NCBI GenBank assembly: GCA_027451745.1
Contig: DAIDIP010000020.1
Coordinates: forward strand, 1 to 58,594
Source: Candidatus Melainabacteria bacterium
GTDB lineage: Bacteria > Cyanobacteriota > Vampirovibrionia > Obscuribacterales > Obscuribacteraceae
DNA: 58,594 nucleotides
Reading direction: 5' to 3'
Shown here: in pieces, positions 1 through 9,343 of the stretch
How the letters are laid out: each line of letters opens with the position of its first letter
How positions within the stretch are numbered: position 1 is the stretch's first letter
Position numbers and translations under genes: made by a program
The notes under the pieces: generated by a model
Told to the model about the DNA's origin: nothing
The model's database searches: none
What the model saw: the letters and a program-made list of their open reading frames with translations, nothing else

Positions 1-70
1 GATTACCCAATACATCATCCTTGGCAACGGGGCAAAATAATTATTGCTCCAAGGGGCTATTTTCACCGGT

Positions 71-1039
71 TTACACATTTCGGTTAGCAGAGTGGGCTCG
101 TCTCAGTAGAGCCGGATGCCTTTGGATGGTTTCTATCATGCTGTGGTTTTTAGTTAATAAGCTCGGCTTTATCTCACCTTCCTCGCGTAGCAGAGATATG
201 AACTCCACCTCGCTCTGTCGCAAAGGAAAGAGCGGCAGTAACAGACTTTTACACTCAGCAACTAGATTAGCAGCAAAAGCATCATCGTCTTTTTTGGCAG
301 GCAGACTCTTTGTTCGCAATACAGGAATCAGTTTCTGTTTGAGTTCCTTAACACTTGCCGATAGATTGTCTGGCGTCACCTGCCGCCAATCAGCGCGTGG
401 ATTCATAGCACCATAGAGGACGTATACAAGCCTTAGTTGTTCGTCAGTGGGATCAACTAACTTCAGCAGGTTTGTTGTGTCAAACAGATCGCGGCTGGCG
501 TTTCTGGTCAGCAGCGCTGAGAGCTTACCTCCAGCTAGCTCCTTGGTGTCAAGGACAGGTATCTGCAAAGCCTGGTAAGAGCCAAGTTTTTTTGAATCGA
601 GTCGGATCACTGGATGAAAGTTAAGCCGGTACATAAAGTTGAGATCCAGTTCCAGGCTAGCCATCCCACCTAATGCATTTTGGTAGGCTAGTCTCCATTT
701 GCCACCAGCATGATCTTCGGATGGAATTTCATTAGGCGTCAATCCGGCACGCTGACAAATCCCAAGAATTTCCTCTTCGAGTTTTGGCCTTTCAGCTTCC
801 ATTTCCGCTAATTCAACGGCACCAATATAATTCAGGTCAATATCTACAGATAACCTTGGAATGTCGAAAACAAATAGATTCAGTGCTGTTCCACCTTTTA
901 GCGCGAGGCGAGATGTGAGGTACGGATTTTCATTTATCTGATTGAGCAGGTCCAAGAGCCGGATTACTTTCTCAAGTGTATCCGGTCTAAACCCTGTATC
1001 AGCTGCTACCTCAGCGAGCCTTGCCTGCGAAATTTTCAA
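71..1039 (-). CDS. abiEii: AbiEii-type nucleotidyltransferase toxin
   Basis: Nucleotidyltransferase of the AbiEii/AbiGii family, the toxin half of type IV AbiE systems, which in characterised cases act by transferring nucleotides to cellular RNA. Seen: the family signature KGGTALNL followed about ten residues later by SVDIDLNY, supplying the G-[GS] and D-x-D residues of the nucleotidyltransferase core; the rest is helical as in the family, and the length (about 320 aa) fits. The open frame extends to a TTG at 1054, but I prefer the TTG at 1039: it follows a GGGAGGAG Shine-Dalgarno by a few bases and overlaps the antitoxin stop codon as TTGA, the usual translational coupling. It lies downstream of its antitoxin in the same operon, on a genomic island. 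The family call is firm; activity is inferred. Confidence 0.88.
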   Translation of the reverse strand: MKISQARLAEVAADTGFRPDTLEKVIRLLDLLNQINENPYLTSRLALKGGTALNLFVFDIPRLSVDIDLNYIGAVELAEMEAERPKLEEEILGICQRAGLTPNEIPSEDHAGGKWRLAYQNALGGMASLELDLNFMYRLNFHPVIRLDSKKLGSYQALQIPVLDTKELAGGKLSALLTRNASRDLFDTTNLLKLVDPTDEQLRLVYVLYGAMNPRADWRQVTPDNLSASVKELKQKLIPVLRTKSLPAKKDDDAFAANLVAECKSLLLPLFPLRQSEVEFISLLREEGEIKPSLLTKNHSMIETIQRHPALLRRAHSANRNV

Positions 1040-1851
1040 TGTGGCTCCTCCCAAGTTCGTTCCAATACATCATTTGGAACAATCAAGTTCCAGTCACGGA
1101 CTAGCTTTCCTTTACGCTCCATGCGGAACATATATGATTTGTGTGCCGGCCTACGGCTGCACAAAAATTCTAGATCCTTTTGCTCAACGTGGAAACGCTG
1201 CTGGTTCATCTCAAGGAAAAAACCTACTTTCGCAGTAGTAACCGCATTATTGAGCAGCACCACATATTGTAAGATTTGCGATATACGCAGGTAAGGCACC
1301 AGCTCCAATGAACGCCAGACTTCCTCGATGCCACCCGAAATATCCAAGCGATCAAAGCAGTCAACCAGGGTTCTTTCAAGCGAAGTCACTCGAATATCCA
1401 AGCCGCTATGCTCCACGAGGTCTACAGCGTCAAGCTCCCGTCCTTGTTTCATAAGTGCTTTCGGCTGGGTAACACCAACGTATTCGCTGTTCTGGAAAGT
1501 AAACTTGCTTGCTTCCTTCTGCTTGGTCAAATATGTGAACAAGTTGAAGTCCGAGTACGCGTAACCATGAAAGGACAGCGCCGAATGATAAGCGACAACT
1601 GCGTCACTGGTGGCCTTGGCTGTCACGAGATATGGATTGACCATGTATGATTGCGGTTCTGCTCCATCTGGTACAACAGCATAGATCCCGCGGCGTATGT
1701 TGAGCACACGCCCACTGCGCCGGTTGTAGGCAAGCAGCGCGTATTTAGACTCACGCTTGGTCAGCTTATTGAAGGCAGCAAACTCATCCATGGTAAAGAC
1801 AGGATGACGGGCAAAAAACCAGCGATTGGTTGATGTTGACCGGCTAAGCAT
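1036..1851 (-). CDS. abiEi: AbiEi-type antitoxin / autorepressor
   Basis: Antitoxin of the AbiE system. Seen: an N-terminal winged-helix region (about residues 10-70, containing ARHPVFTMDEF and a basic RRGIYAVV wing) followed by the AbiEi C-terminal domain with the typical PYLVTAKATSDAVVAYHSAL stretch. Known for the family: the N-terminal domain represses the operon by binding repeats in its promoter, while the C-terminal domain is needed for neutralising the toxin. Here the 5' end is embedded in a cluster of TGACCGG[C/T]TAA repeats, and one copy covers the start codon. A TTGACA at 1881-1886 (minus strand) with a weak -10 (TAGGAT) 17 bp on would place transcription start at or next to the ATG, so the message may be leaderless. 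The stop codon overlaps the toxin start. Confidence 0.85.
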   Translation of the reverse strand: MLSRSTSTNRWFFARHPVFTMDEFAAFNKLTKRESKYALLAYNRRSGRVLNIRRGIYAVVPDGAEPQSYMVNPYLVTAKATSDAVVAYHSALSFHGYAYSDFNLFTYLTKQKEASKFTFQNSEYVGVTQPKALMKQGRELDAVDLVEHSGLDIRVTSLERTLVDCFDRLDISGGIEEVWRSLELVPYLRISQILQYVVLLNNAVTTAKVGFFLEMNQQRFHVEQKDLEFLCSRRPAHKSYMFRMERKGKLVRDWNLIVPNDVLERTWEEPH

Positions 1852-1952
1852 ATAATAATCCTATAGGTTTCTCCGGTTAATGTCAACTTATTTAAGTATT
1901 GGTTGACGTTGACCGGTTAAGTATATAATAAACTCATGGGTTTAGCCGGTCA
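1826..1952. promoter_or_regulatory. Repeat cluster, probable AbiEi operator
   Basis: Two 33-bp direct repeats, 1826-1858 and 1899-1931, are identical but for three bases. Their shared core is TTGACCGG[C/T]TAAG followed by TATATAATAA or CATATAATAA. An inverted copy of the 11-bp core (TTAGCCGGTCA) sits at 1942-1952, and a further related element (CCGGTTAATGTCAA) lies at 1873-1886. The first repeat covers the abiEi start codon. AbiEi proteins are known to bind repeats of this kind to autorepress; that this cluster is the operator is inference from position. Confidence 0.6.
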
Positions 1953-1993
1953 GATATACCTTTCAGATTTCTCACGATTTGCAAATTTGTCTC

Positions 1994-3286
1994 TCATTTC
2001 TTCTTCGCCGGCCGAGATGCTTTTACGGTCATTAGATCAAAGAGCCTCTCGCCCACTTTTTCCATTGGGCTAAGCATGTCGTTTACGCTCACAATAAGAT
2101 AACCTTTCGTGACATCATCAGACCCACGAGTTTTGTGATTGGCAAGCTTCTTCAGCGTCTCTAAATCATGGCCCATTAAAAAGCCCTGGGTCAGATAGGT
2201 TCGCCTGAGATCATGCAGCCCAAACTTAACGCCACTTCCAGCGGTGACAAGGTTGAAATGATGTCCGCGAAGATCGAAGCGCCCAGTTTTGCCAGATCCT
2301 GAAAATACATATGGATTGTCTTTGTTGGCTATTTGATCATAGCGGCGCTTAAGAATATCTTTCAGGCGACGCGTTAGTGGTAAAGCAAATTCTCTTTTGT
2401 TCTTAGTATTCATAATTTCGAGATAGCCATCATTGCTATGAACATCACGCCATTTCAAATGCGCCGCTTCGCTTTTTCGCAGACCGGTTAGCAATACAAA
2501 TAGAAAGTAATCGGCCATAACTTTGTCATCAAGCTGGTTGATAGCCGCATACCACTTTGGTAAATCAGCATGAGACAATACGGTCTGGCGCCGTCTAAGC
2601 TTATTCCATGAGTCAAGTTGGTTTAATCGTCGCACCGGATTTTGGGGAACAAGAGGGGAACCATCAGGCAACTCATACATATCATGCGCAAAAGAAAAAA
2701 GTGCCCTGAGCACGCGCATCGTGTTGTTAGCAGCACCAGGTCCCCCTTTGCCATTACGAATCTCTCTGCGAGATATCTGCCGAAATCTTTCCTCAATTTC
2801 ATCCTTCGTTATTTCAGCCAGCGGACGCTGCATCCAATCGAATAAATAAGCGTTGGCTACTATGCGATAATTCTCGATTGTTCCAGGCTTAAGAGATTTT
2901 CGCTGAAGGTAATCGGTAAGAACCAATTCCAATGTGTGTTTCTTCAATCTCTGGTGCATTGCCCATTGGACTTGCTGTTTTTTCTCTTGGATTTTCCTTT
3001 CTAAACGCGGATCAACTCCCTGCCTCAATAGCGATAGCAAGCGAGTTGCTTCCTTGCGAGCTTCTTTAGCAGAAATGGCCGGATAGCGCCCCATAGTCAG
3101 AGTTATCGATTTGCGCGTGCCATGCAAGAGATTTTCAACAAACCAAACTTTATTGCCAACAGGACTCACTTTAAAACGAAAACCTGGCAATTTGGAATCT
3201 CGCCATTCACCGGCGATTGTTGTGTTTTCAGCAAATGCATCTGTTAAAGGGACAAGTTTGCTGCCGAAATCACTTGAATACGCCAT
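1994..3286 (-). CDS. Tyrosine-recombinase integrase of a genomic island
   Basis: Site-specific tyrosine recombinase of the island/prophage integrase class with an N-terminal DUF4102-like arm-binding domain (about residues 1-100), a SAM-like core-binding domain (about 115-205) and the catalytic domain (about 235-410). Catalytic residues can be seen: R270 in LLTGLRKSEAAHL, a probable lysine in TKNKREF near 295, H358 and R361 in HDLRR, H384 in LANHK, and the nucleophile Y396 in TKGYL. Length (430 aa) is normal and the gene looks intact. It lies beside the 3' half of a tRNA-Leu gene, the kind of site such enzymes use. Its reading direction points into the island (leftward). Confidence 0.9.
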   Translation of the reverse strand: MAYSSDFGSKLVPLTDAFAENTTIAGEWRDSKLPGFRFKVSPVGNKVWFVENLLHGTRKSITLTMGRYPAISAKEARKEATRLLSLLRQGVDPRLERKIQEKKQQVQWAMHQRLKKHTLELVLTDYLQRKSLKPGTIENYRIVANAYLFDWMQRPLAEITKDEIEERFRQISRREIRNGKGGPGAANNTMRVLRALFSFAHDMYELPDGSPLVPQNPVRRLNQLDSWNKLRRRQTVLSHADLPKWYAAINQLDDKVMADYFLFVLLTGLRKSEAAHLKWRDVHSNDGYLEIMNTKNKREFALPLTRRLKDILKRRYDQIANKDNPYVFSGSGKTGRFDLRGHHFNLVTAGSGVKFGLHDLRRTYLTQGFLMGHDLETLKKLANHKTRGSDDVTKGYLIVSVNDMLSPMEKVGERLFDLMTVKASRPAKKK

Positions 3287-3310
3287 AGCCGATCACCTAC
3301 ATCTTTTATT

Positions 3311-3363
3311 AACCGATCAATAACCGATCAAATTTGGTTTCCATGATATCATGAAATTTGACG
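3311..3363. repeat. Short repeats upstream of the integrase
   Basis: Two direct copies of AACCGATCAA (3311-3320 and 3322-3331) are followed by the 12-bp palindrome CATGATATCATG (3352-3363). The palindrome is itself flanked by inverted CAAATTT/AAATTTG. Position between the integrase start and the attachment scar suggests arm-type integrase or excisionase sites, or an int operator. No direct evidence separates these. Confidence 0.4.
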
Positions 3364-3443
3364 CCAGATTCACTATATGCTTCTCCAGTTGTCTGTTTTG
3401 ATAAAATCAGATAAAAGCTCGGAAAAGCCCAAAAATGATTATT

Positions 3444-3503
3444 ACCTAGACTTAGGATCTAGTGGAGCAATCCTTGAAGGTTCAAGTCCTTTCTCGCCCA
3501 CCA
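3444..3503 (+). tRNA. 3' half of tRNA-Leu(UAG): island attachment-site scar
   Basis: This is a partial tRNA-Leu. Readable in order: an anticodon arm CTAGA-CTTAGGA-TCTAG (anticodon TAG), a variable arm, a T arm with the loop TTCAAGT, the 3' acceptor strand CTCGCCC, discriminator A and an encoded CCA ending at 3503. No D arm or 5' acceptor strand (expected to start GGGCGAG) precedes it, so it cannot be a functional gene. Known: tyrosine integrases recombine in the anticodon or T arm of tRNA genes and leave such a 3' repeat at the far end of the element. The orientation predicts that the island lies to the left and the restored intact tRNA-Leu is beyond the window's left edge. Confidence 0.72.
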
Positions 3504-3633
3504 TCTATGTTTCAGTGGATCACAAAATTTCTCTTCAAAGATGCCAAGCACTCCATTGTGACGCCCTTGTGACACAAAAAGAGAAGAAAATTGACTGCCA
3601 AAAGTATGACAAAAACAAGCTACATTTAGCATT

Positions 3634-4197
3634 TTAGTCGTGATTTTCAGCCAGAATAATATTTTCAATTTGTGTCAAAGGTATTGGTTTGAAATCCCAG
3701 ACGTCCACACTAACATTGATTTGTTTTCCTTTTATTTTCTATCCGTTATGTACATGCCCGTGCAGTAACCATCCACCATCATCTTGTGGTCGATGATCAA
3801 AATAACGTTGATCTGGATCATGAGGATTTCGATACGGAAAATGATGCAGGCGCACTGATTGGTTAGCTATCTCTATTTGCTGCTCTTTATCTAGAGATTC
3901 AAAACCTGCATCAGTATAAAATGATTTCCATCTATCTGAATTGCCTTTGAAACAACGATCATGATTGCCCATTATCAAATATTTCCTGCCGTGTAAGCGC
4001 GGCAATATTTTAGGCACCAAAAATGATTTCATAGCAAAATCGCCAAGATAATAAACTTCGTCCTCTAGCAATACTGTTTCATTCCATGCGAGAATCATCA
4101 ATTCATCCATTTGCTGAACCGAGCTAAATGGGCGATTACAATATTTAATAACATTGTAGTGCCCAAAATGATGATCAGAAGTAAAAAATATGGACAT
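3634..4197 (-). pseudogene. Metallophosphoesterase interrupted by an in-frame amber codon
   Basis: Calcineurin-like metallophosphoesterase of the small (about 180 aa) bacterial family. Metal-binding motifs are all present: SDHHFGH near residue 7, GDFA near 52, GNHDR near 80, then HHFPY and HGHVH near 150. A TAG at 3739-3741 ends the frame right after HGHVHNG. However, the same frame continues without another stop for 34 codons to a TAA at 3634. That tail reads IKGKQINVSVDVWDFKP, which matches the family's usual C-terminus (INVGVDVWDF-like). The TAG most simply replaces TGG (Trp). So either a recent nonsense mutation, a sequencing error or read-through; the 152-aa product keeps every metal motif and might still fold. 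Start ATG at 4197; the Shine-Dalgarno is weak. Confidence 0.75.
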
Positions 4198-4505
4198 TGT
4201 CTTATCCTACTGGAAAACAAACGGATTCTTCGTTTATACAGGCACAGCACTCTTGAGCACGCTTTGCAGTTTTATCATGCAACAAATAAATGCTTATGTG
4301 ACTGAGGATAATTATATTGCGCTAAATCTATAATGGTGTGTCAATAGCGCCGTTTAGGTGAATGAATAGGAACTTCCGTCAAAGATATGACTGGATCATT
4401 GCAATTTTGATAACCGTAGCAACAAGAAGATCTTGCAATCAAAAATCTAAATCCGAGAAACTAAGGCAATGCATGAGTGTCAACTATGTTCTTAAGAGTC
4501 ACGGC
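4198..4505. other. Intergenic stretch with no recognisable gene
   Basis: About 300 bases between the phosphoesterase start and the frameshifted zinc-ribbon remnant. Open frames here are short and show no family features. I see no terminator or RNA structure. It probably represents decayed sequence next to the island end. Confidence 0.4.
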
Positions 4506-4743
4506 TTAAAACTCGTCCTGTTCGTCATGCCACTCGGCAGCTTTGAACAACTCTTCTGGTAAATCTTTGAGTTCCGGTAACATTCCTCTGTAGATTCTCT
4601 GACCTTTAGTAGAAAGTTCTTTTCCCTCCGCCGATATCGGCACAATGGCAACAATAACTGTTATTGATATCCCTTAATGCATGATCTTCTGCTTTTTCAA
4701 ACGGCATTCCGCAAGAACCACATGAATCACATTTTGTTTCCAT
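4506..4743 (-). pseudogene. Frameshifted zinc-ribbon protein
   Basis: Starting from an ATG at 4743 with a good upstream AGGAG, the frame encodes CDSCGSCGMPFEKAEDH and then YCCHCADIGG, the CxxC...CGMP...YCxxC pattern of the small putative zinc-ribbon family (zf-ribbon_2-like). This frame stops after 45 codons. The adjacent frame then continues as EGKELSTKGQRIYRGM and ends DEQDEF at a TAA at 4506-4508, matching the family's usual second half (G-K-x-L ... GM). The total, 238 nt, is one base more than a whole number of codons, so a single extra G around 4624-4632 explains it. It follows the TetR gene by 12 bp, presumably as its co-transcribed partner. Sequencing error cannot be excluded. Confidence 0.65.
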
Positions 4744-4755
4744 ATCACTTCTCCT

Positions 4756-5346
4756 CTATTTTTTTATTAGTGATAAATAGTGCCGAAGCAGTTCGTTGCC
4801 TTTTTCGGCTATTACAGATTTGTTAGGTGCAAATAAATCTTTGTTTGCTAGATAATAATGAATAAGACTTATCCATGTATTGAAAAGTAAATGGCGCTTG
4901 ATATTGCGAATTTGTCCCTGCTTTATTTCGCGCATAGCCGCTGTAAAAATTTCATGCGAGATACCAGATTGCAGTGTAAACAAAGTGCCCCTTACTTTAA
5001 GTGGCAATAATGGAGACTCAATAACAAGCCGAGCATAGAAGTCTTCAAACTCTTGCAAAATTTGGAGGTGTGCTTTAAGTACGTGGCTTAACCCTCGATT
5101 ATTATTAAATGCATCTTTAAATTCAATAGACAAACGCTTGCCAAATTCATCAATTACAGCGTTAACCAAATCATCTCTAGTGGGAAAGTGAAGAAATACA
5201 CTGCCGTGTGACATTTTTATTGCTTTAGCTAGATCAGCGGTAGTAGTAGCCATAATGCCCTGTTCGGCAAATAATTCTGTAGCAGCTTCTATTAATCGCT
5301 GTCTTGTTATCTCTTTTTGCTCAGCTCTTGTAATTGTAGTTTTCAT
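4756..5346 (-). CDS. TetR/AcrR family transcriptional regulator
   Basis: One-component repressor. Residues 10-57 form the TetR helix-turn-helix (TRQRLIEAATELFAEQG, then MSHGSVFLHFPTRDDLV, the usual recognition helix region), and the remaining 140 residues are the helical ligand-binding half. Length 196 aa is typical. The ligand is not predictable. Its start codon lies against a strong inverted repeat (5344-5386), which is its likely own operator. The only downstream partner is the broken zinc-ribbon gene, and the divergent side holds a small protein and a VOC-family protein which it may also control. Confidence 0.88.
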   Translation of the reverse strand: MKTTITRAEQKEITRQRLIEAATELFAEQGIMATTTADLAKAIKMSHGSVFLHFPTRDDLVNAVIDEFGKRLSIEFKDAFNNNRGLSHVLKAHLQILQEFEDFYARLVIESPLLPLKVRGTLFTLQSGISHEIFTAAMREIKQGQIRNIKRHLLFNTWISLIHYYLANKDLFAPNKSVIAEKGNELLRHYLSLIKK

Positions 5347-5386
5347 ATGCTAAGTTATAACTCACTGAGTGAGCACTTAGTATATG
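5344..5386. promoter_or_regulatory. Inverted repeat, probable TetR operator
   Basis: The perfect inverted repeat CTCAC-TGA-GTGAG (5361-5373) sits inside a looser outer repeat, CATATGCTAAGT (5344-5355) against ACTTAGTATATG (5375-5386). It overlaps the tetR start codon and faces the divergent genes at 5507. Operator function is inferred from symmetry and position, as is normal for autoregulated TetR genes. Confidence 0.55.
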
Positions 5387-5506
5387 GTTGTATAAAGCCC
5401 GTGTCAAGCATTGGATTTGTTGGTTAAACAGAACTAAGACCGATACAAGTAGAATTGCCAGGTGAAATTGAATTAGGCTCATCAAAATTTAGCAGGAGTC
5501 ATCAGT

Positions 5507-5788
5507 TTGAAACATGCCACAGATAGCGCTTTAGATAAATTAGAAGATCTATTACAAGAGATCCGAAGATTGGGTATTCTCAAAGAAAATAAACGCGGAG
5601 TTTTTTATTTAAAATCAACTGCTTTTCTGCATTTTCATGAAGATCCTGCTGGATTGTTTGCGGATCTTAGAATAGGTAAAGATTTTCAGCGCTTCTCGGT
5701 CAGCAGTTTAAGCCAACAAAAAGCCTTTCTGCGGAAAGTTAAAGATACAGGAAAGCAATTTATCAATGATAAGGAGTTGGGTTTGTGA
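5507..5788 (+). CDS. Small uncharacterised protein (93 aa)
   Basis: No named family recognised. The sequence has a conserved-looking centre, AFLHFHEDPAGLFADLRI, preceded by GVFYLKST and followed by an FQRFSVSS segment: an alpha/beta protein without signal peptide or membrane segment. Start is a TTG supported by AGGAG nine bases upstream (5493-5498). Its stop overlaps the next gene's GTG start as GTGA, so the two are translationally coupled and probably act together. The partner is a VOC-superfamily protein. Confidence 0.65.
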   Translation: MKHATDSALDKLEDLLQEIRRLGILKENKRGVFYLKSTAFLHFHEDPAGLFADLRIGKDFQRFSVSSLSQQKAFLRKVKDTGKQFINDKELGL

Positions 5789-6132
5789 AAATTAGGACAG
5801 TATATTTTAAAGTCAATGAGATGGCCAAAGTAGTTAAGTTCTGGACAGACTTTCTGCAAATGGCACCAGTAAAAACATTTGACACATATCATGAATGGCG
5901 CATTGGAAGTCTAAACTTTGGTCTAGCATTGAACGACATTGATGACAAATGGACTGGCTCCAATTGTGTGCCGGTATTTGAGTTTGATGACTTAGAAGTA
6001 TTATCTTGGGTTGAAAGAGCCAAATCATTAGGCGCCACAGTTATTTTGGATGCATTGGAAAACCCGGCAATTTTAAGCGTTGTTATGGCTGATCCCTGGG
6101 GTAATGAATTTGAAGTTAGCAAATTTCATTAG
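5785..6132 (+). CDS. VOC (glyoxalase/bleomycin-resistance) superfamily protein
   Basis: Single VOC module of 115 aa: beta-alpha-beta start IRTVYFKVNEMAKVVKFWTD, then a central WRIGSLNFGLAL strand and the C-terminal VVMADPWGNEFEVSKF, the usual last strand where DPxGN precedes a metal-ligand Glu. Such proteins bind small molecules or catalyse metal-dependent isomerisations as dimers; the substrate cannot be told. GTG start overlapping the upstream stop (GTGA). Confidence 0.78.
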   Translation: MKIRTVYFKVNEMAKVVKFWTDFLQMAPVKTFDTYHEWRIGSLNFGLALNDIDDKWTGSNCVPVFEFDDLEVLSWVERAKSLGATVILDALENPAILSVVMADPWGNEFEVSKFH

Positions 6133-6137
6133 ACCTT

Positions 6138-7881
<1,744 letters not shown>

Positions 7882-7899
7882 AAAATATATTCTTTTAGA

Positions 7900-8064
7900 A
7901 TGGCTACAATGTACTCTGGATTGGGTCTTGGTTTGTTGCTTGCAGGACAGTTATATAATAAATGGCAACCAGCGCTTGTGATGCCATGGGCAGCAAGTGT
8001 CTATCTTGTAATGGATATCTTTGGTATACTTCGCTTTTATAAAAGCAAATCGGTGTCTAAATAG
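7900..8064 (+). pseudogene. 3' fragment of a small membrane protein next to the IS
   Basis: A 54-codon frame, MATMYSGLGLGLLLAGQLYN through FGILRFYKSKSVSK, contains two hydrophobic segments joined by a short polar turn. The frame is open upstream right to the IS end at 7881, and no good ribosome-binding site precedes the ATG. It therefore looks like the C-terminal end of a longer membrane protein truncated by the IS, although a genuine small membrane protein is possible. Confidence 0.4.
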
Positions 8065-8101
8065 GCAGTACTTTCATACTAGAAAACGATAAACTTTCAA
8101 A

Positions 8102-9262
8102 ATGACTACGTCTCCGTCAGATTTAGCTAATAAAAATCAACCTGAAAGTAAACTATGCACTTTGCAGCGCCAGCTTGTTATTGCTGTTCTGACGATGCTT
8201 GCTTGCATAATAATTTTTCAAGTTTGTTCTTATTTTGCTGATATATTGCGGGTTCTGGGCATCTCTATTCTTTTCTCTTATCTGTTTGTCGCTGTTGTGG
8301 ATTGGCTAAACAAATACATCAAAATCCGACTTGTAGCTGTTGCCATCGTTTATATTGTGGTTTTGATTGGTATCACACTTAGTGCTATCACTTTGGTGCC
8401 CACCGTAATTAGTCAGATTTCTCAACTTGTAAATAGTATTTATGAACAATTGCCGCATTTTGTTCAAAATATGTCCAGGATTATATTGCCTATAGAGTCA
8501 CATTTACGTTCGACTCATATAGAAATAAAAACAGCTGATTTAGTCAATGAGATGTTGTCCTTTTTGACCAAAATAGATTCAGGACAAATTTTTAATCGCG
8601 TTGGAGATGTGGCAGTTTCCACTATGACCTGGACTGTTTATGGTCTTAGTATTTTGCTTCTATCTTTTTACTTTCTTTTAGATGGGCACAAAATGCAAAA
8701 GTCCATAGTGCAACTCTTCCCAAACGAGCATCAAGATGGACTATATGCTATAGCAGCAGAGATTGATCAAAGCTTACAAGCATTCTTTAAAGGGCAAGTT
8801 GTCTTAGCTCTTAGCTTCGGCATTTTGATGACGATTATTTATTACGCCTTAGGAGTTCACTATGCTTTGCTGCTTGGAATGATTCTTGCTATTTTTGAAA
8901 TCATTCCTGTAATTGGTCCAACAATTGGTTTTGTACCAACTGTTTTTTCAGTGGTCTTTGATGGAATTGATAATATGCCCGGCAATAGATTTACTGAGTT
9001 ATTAATTGTCTTTGCTATTTTTTGTGGGCTGCAATGGGCCAAAGATAATCTCATTGCTCCTAAATATATGGGAAATGTCATAGGACTACACCCAGTTGTA
9101 ATTTTCTTGAGCATAATGATTGGTGCCAAAATTGATGGCTGGTTAGGCATTATTTTTGCCTTGCCAGTGGCATGCGCTATTCAAGTTTTGGCAAAACATA
9201 TCTATGCCCATTACGCAGATTCTAATCATCTGTCTGAAAACATTCAGCCAGATGGTCCTTAA
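8102..9262 (+). CDS. AI-2E family (TqsA/PerM-like) membrane permease
   Basis: Integral membrane protein of 386 aa with the family layout: two to three N-terminal membrane helices, a soluble amphipathic stretch (about residues 115-170), then about five more helices. The conserved C-terminal half includes FKGQVVLALSFGILMTIIYY, then FEIIPVIGPTIGFVPTV and the IAPKYMGNVIGLHPVVIF segment. Known members export autoinducer-2 or act as Na+/H+ antiporters; which applies here is unknown. Stand-alone gene with its own intergenic regions on both sides. Confidence 0.87.
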   Translation: MTTSPSDLANKNQPESKLCTLQRQLVIAVLTMLACIIIFQVCSYFADILRVLGISILFSYLFVAVVDWLNKYIKIRLVAVAIVYIVVLIGITLSAITLVPTVISQISQLVNSIYEQLPHFVQNMSRIILPIESHLRSTHIEIKTADLVNEMLSFLTKIDSGQIFNRVGDVAVSTMTWTVYGLSILLLSFYFLLDGHKMQKSIVQLFPNEHQDGLYAIAAEIDQSLQAFFKGQVVLALSFGILMTIIYYALGVHYALLLGMILAIFEIIPVIGPTIGFVPTVFSVVFDGIDNMPGNRFTELLIVFAIFCGLQWAKDNLIAPKYMGNVIGLHPVVIFLSIMIGAKIDGWLGIIFALPVACAIQVLAKHIYAHYADSNHLSENIQPDGP

Positions 9263-9302
9263 AATTCTTGCATCCCAGAACTATTAGCTAGATCAAAAAC
9301 AT

Positions 9303-9343
9303 GCCAAAACAAAAATACCACCTAGAATAAATCTACAGTGGTA
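9303..9343 (-). terminator. Intrinsic terminator of the candidate ncRNA
   Basis: On the minus strand the stem TACCACTGTAGA pairs with TCTAGGTGGTA around an ATTTAT loop (plus-strand 9316-9342). It is followed immediately by TTTTTGTTTTGG (9303-9315). On the plus strand no T-run follows, so it cannot serve the AI-2E permease gene. Confidence 0.65.

Noticed and set aside
3377-3637. Open frame of 86 codons
   Set aside because: It runs through the tRNA-Leu 3' half, has no ribosome-binding site and no family features; the attachment scar explains the sequence.
3739-3741. TAG recoded as pyrrolysine or reassigned amber
   Set aside because: Several other genes in the window end at TAG, and no recoding element is visible; nonsense mutation or sequencing error is simpler.
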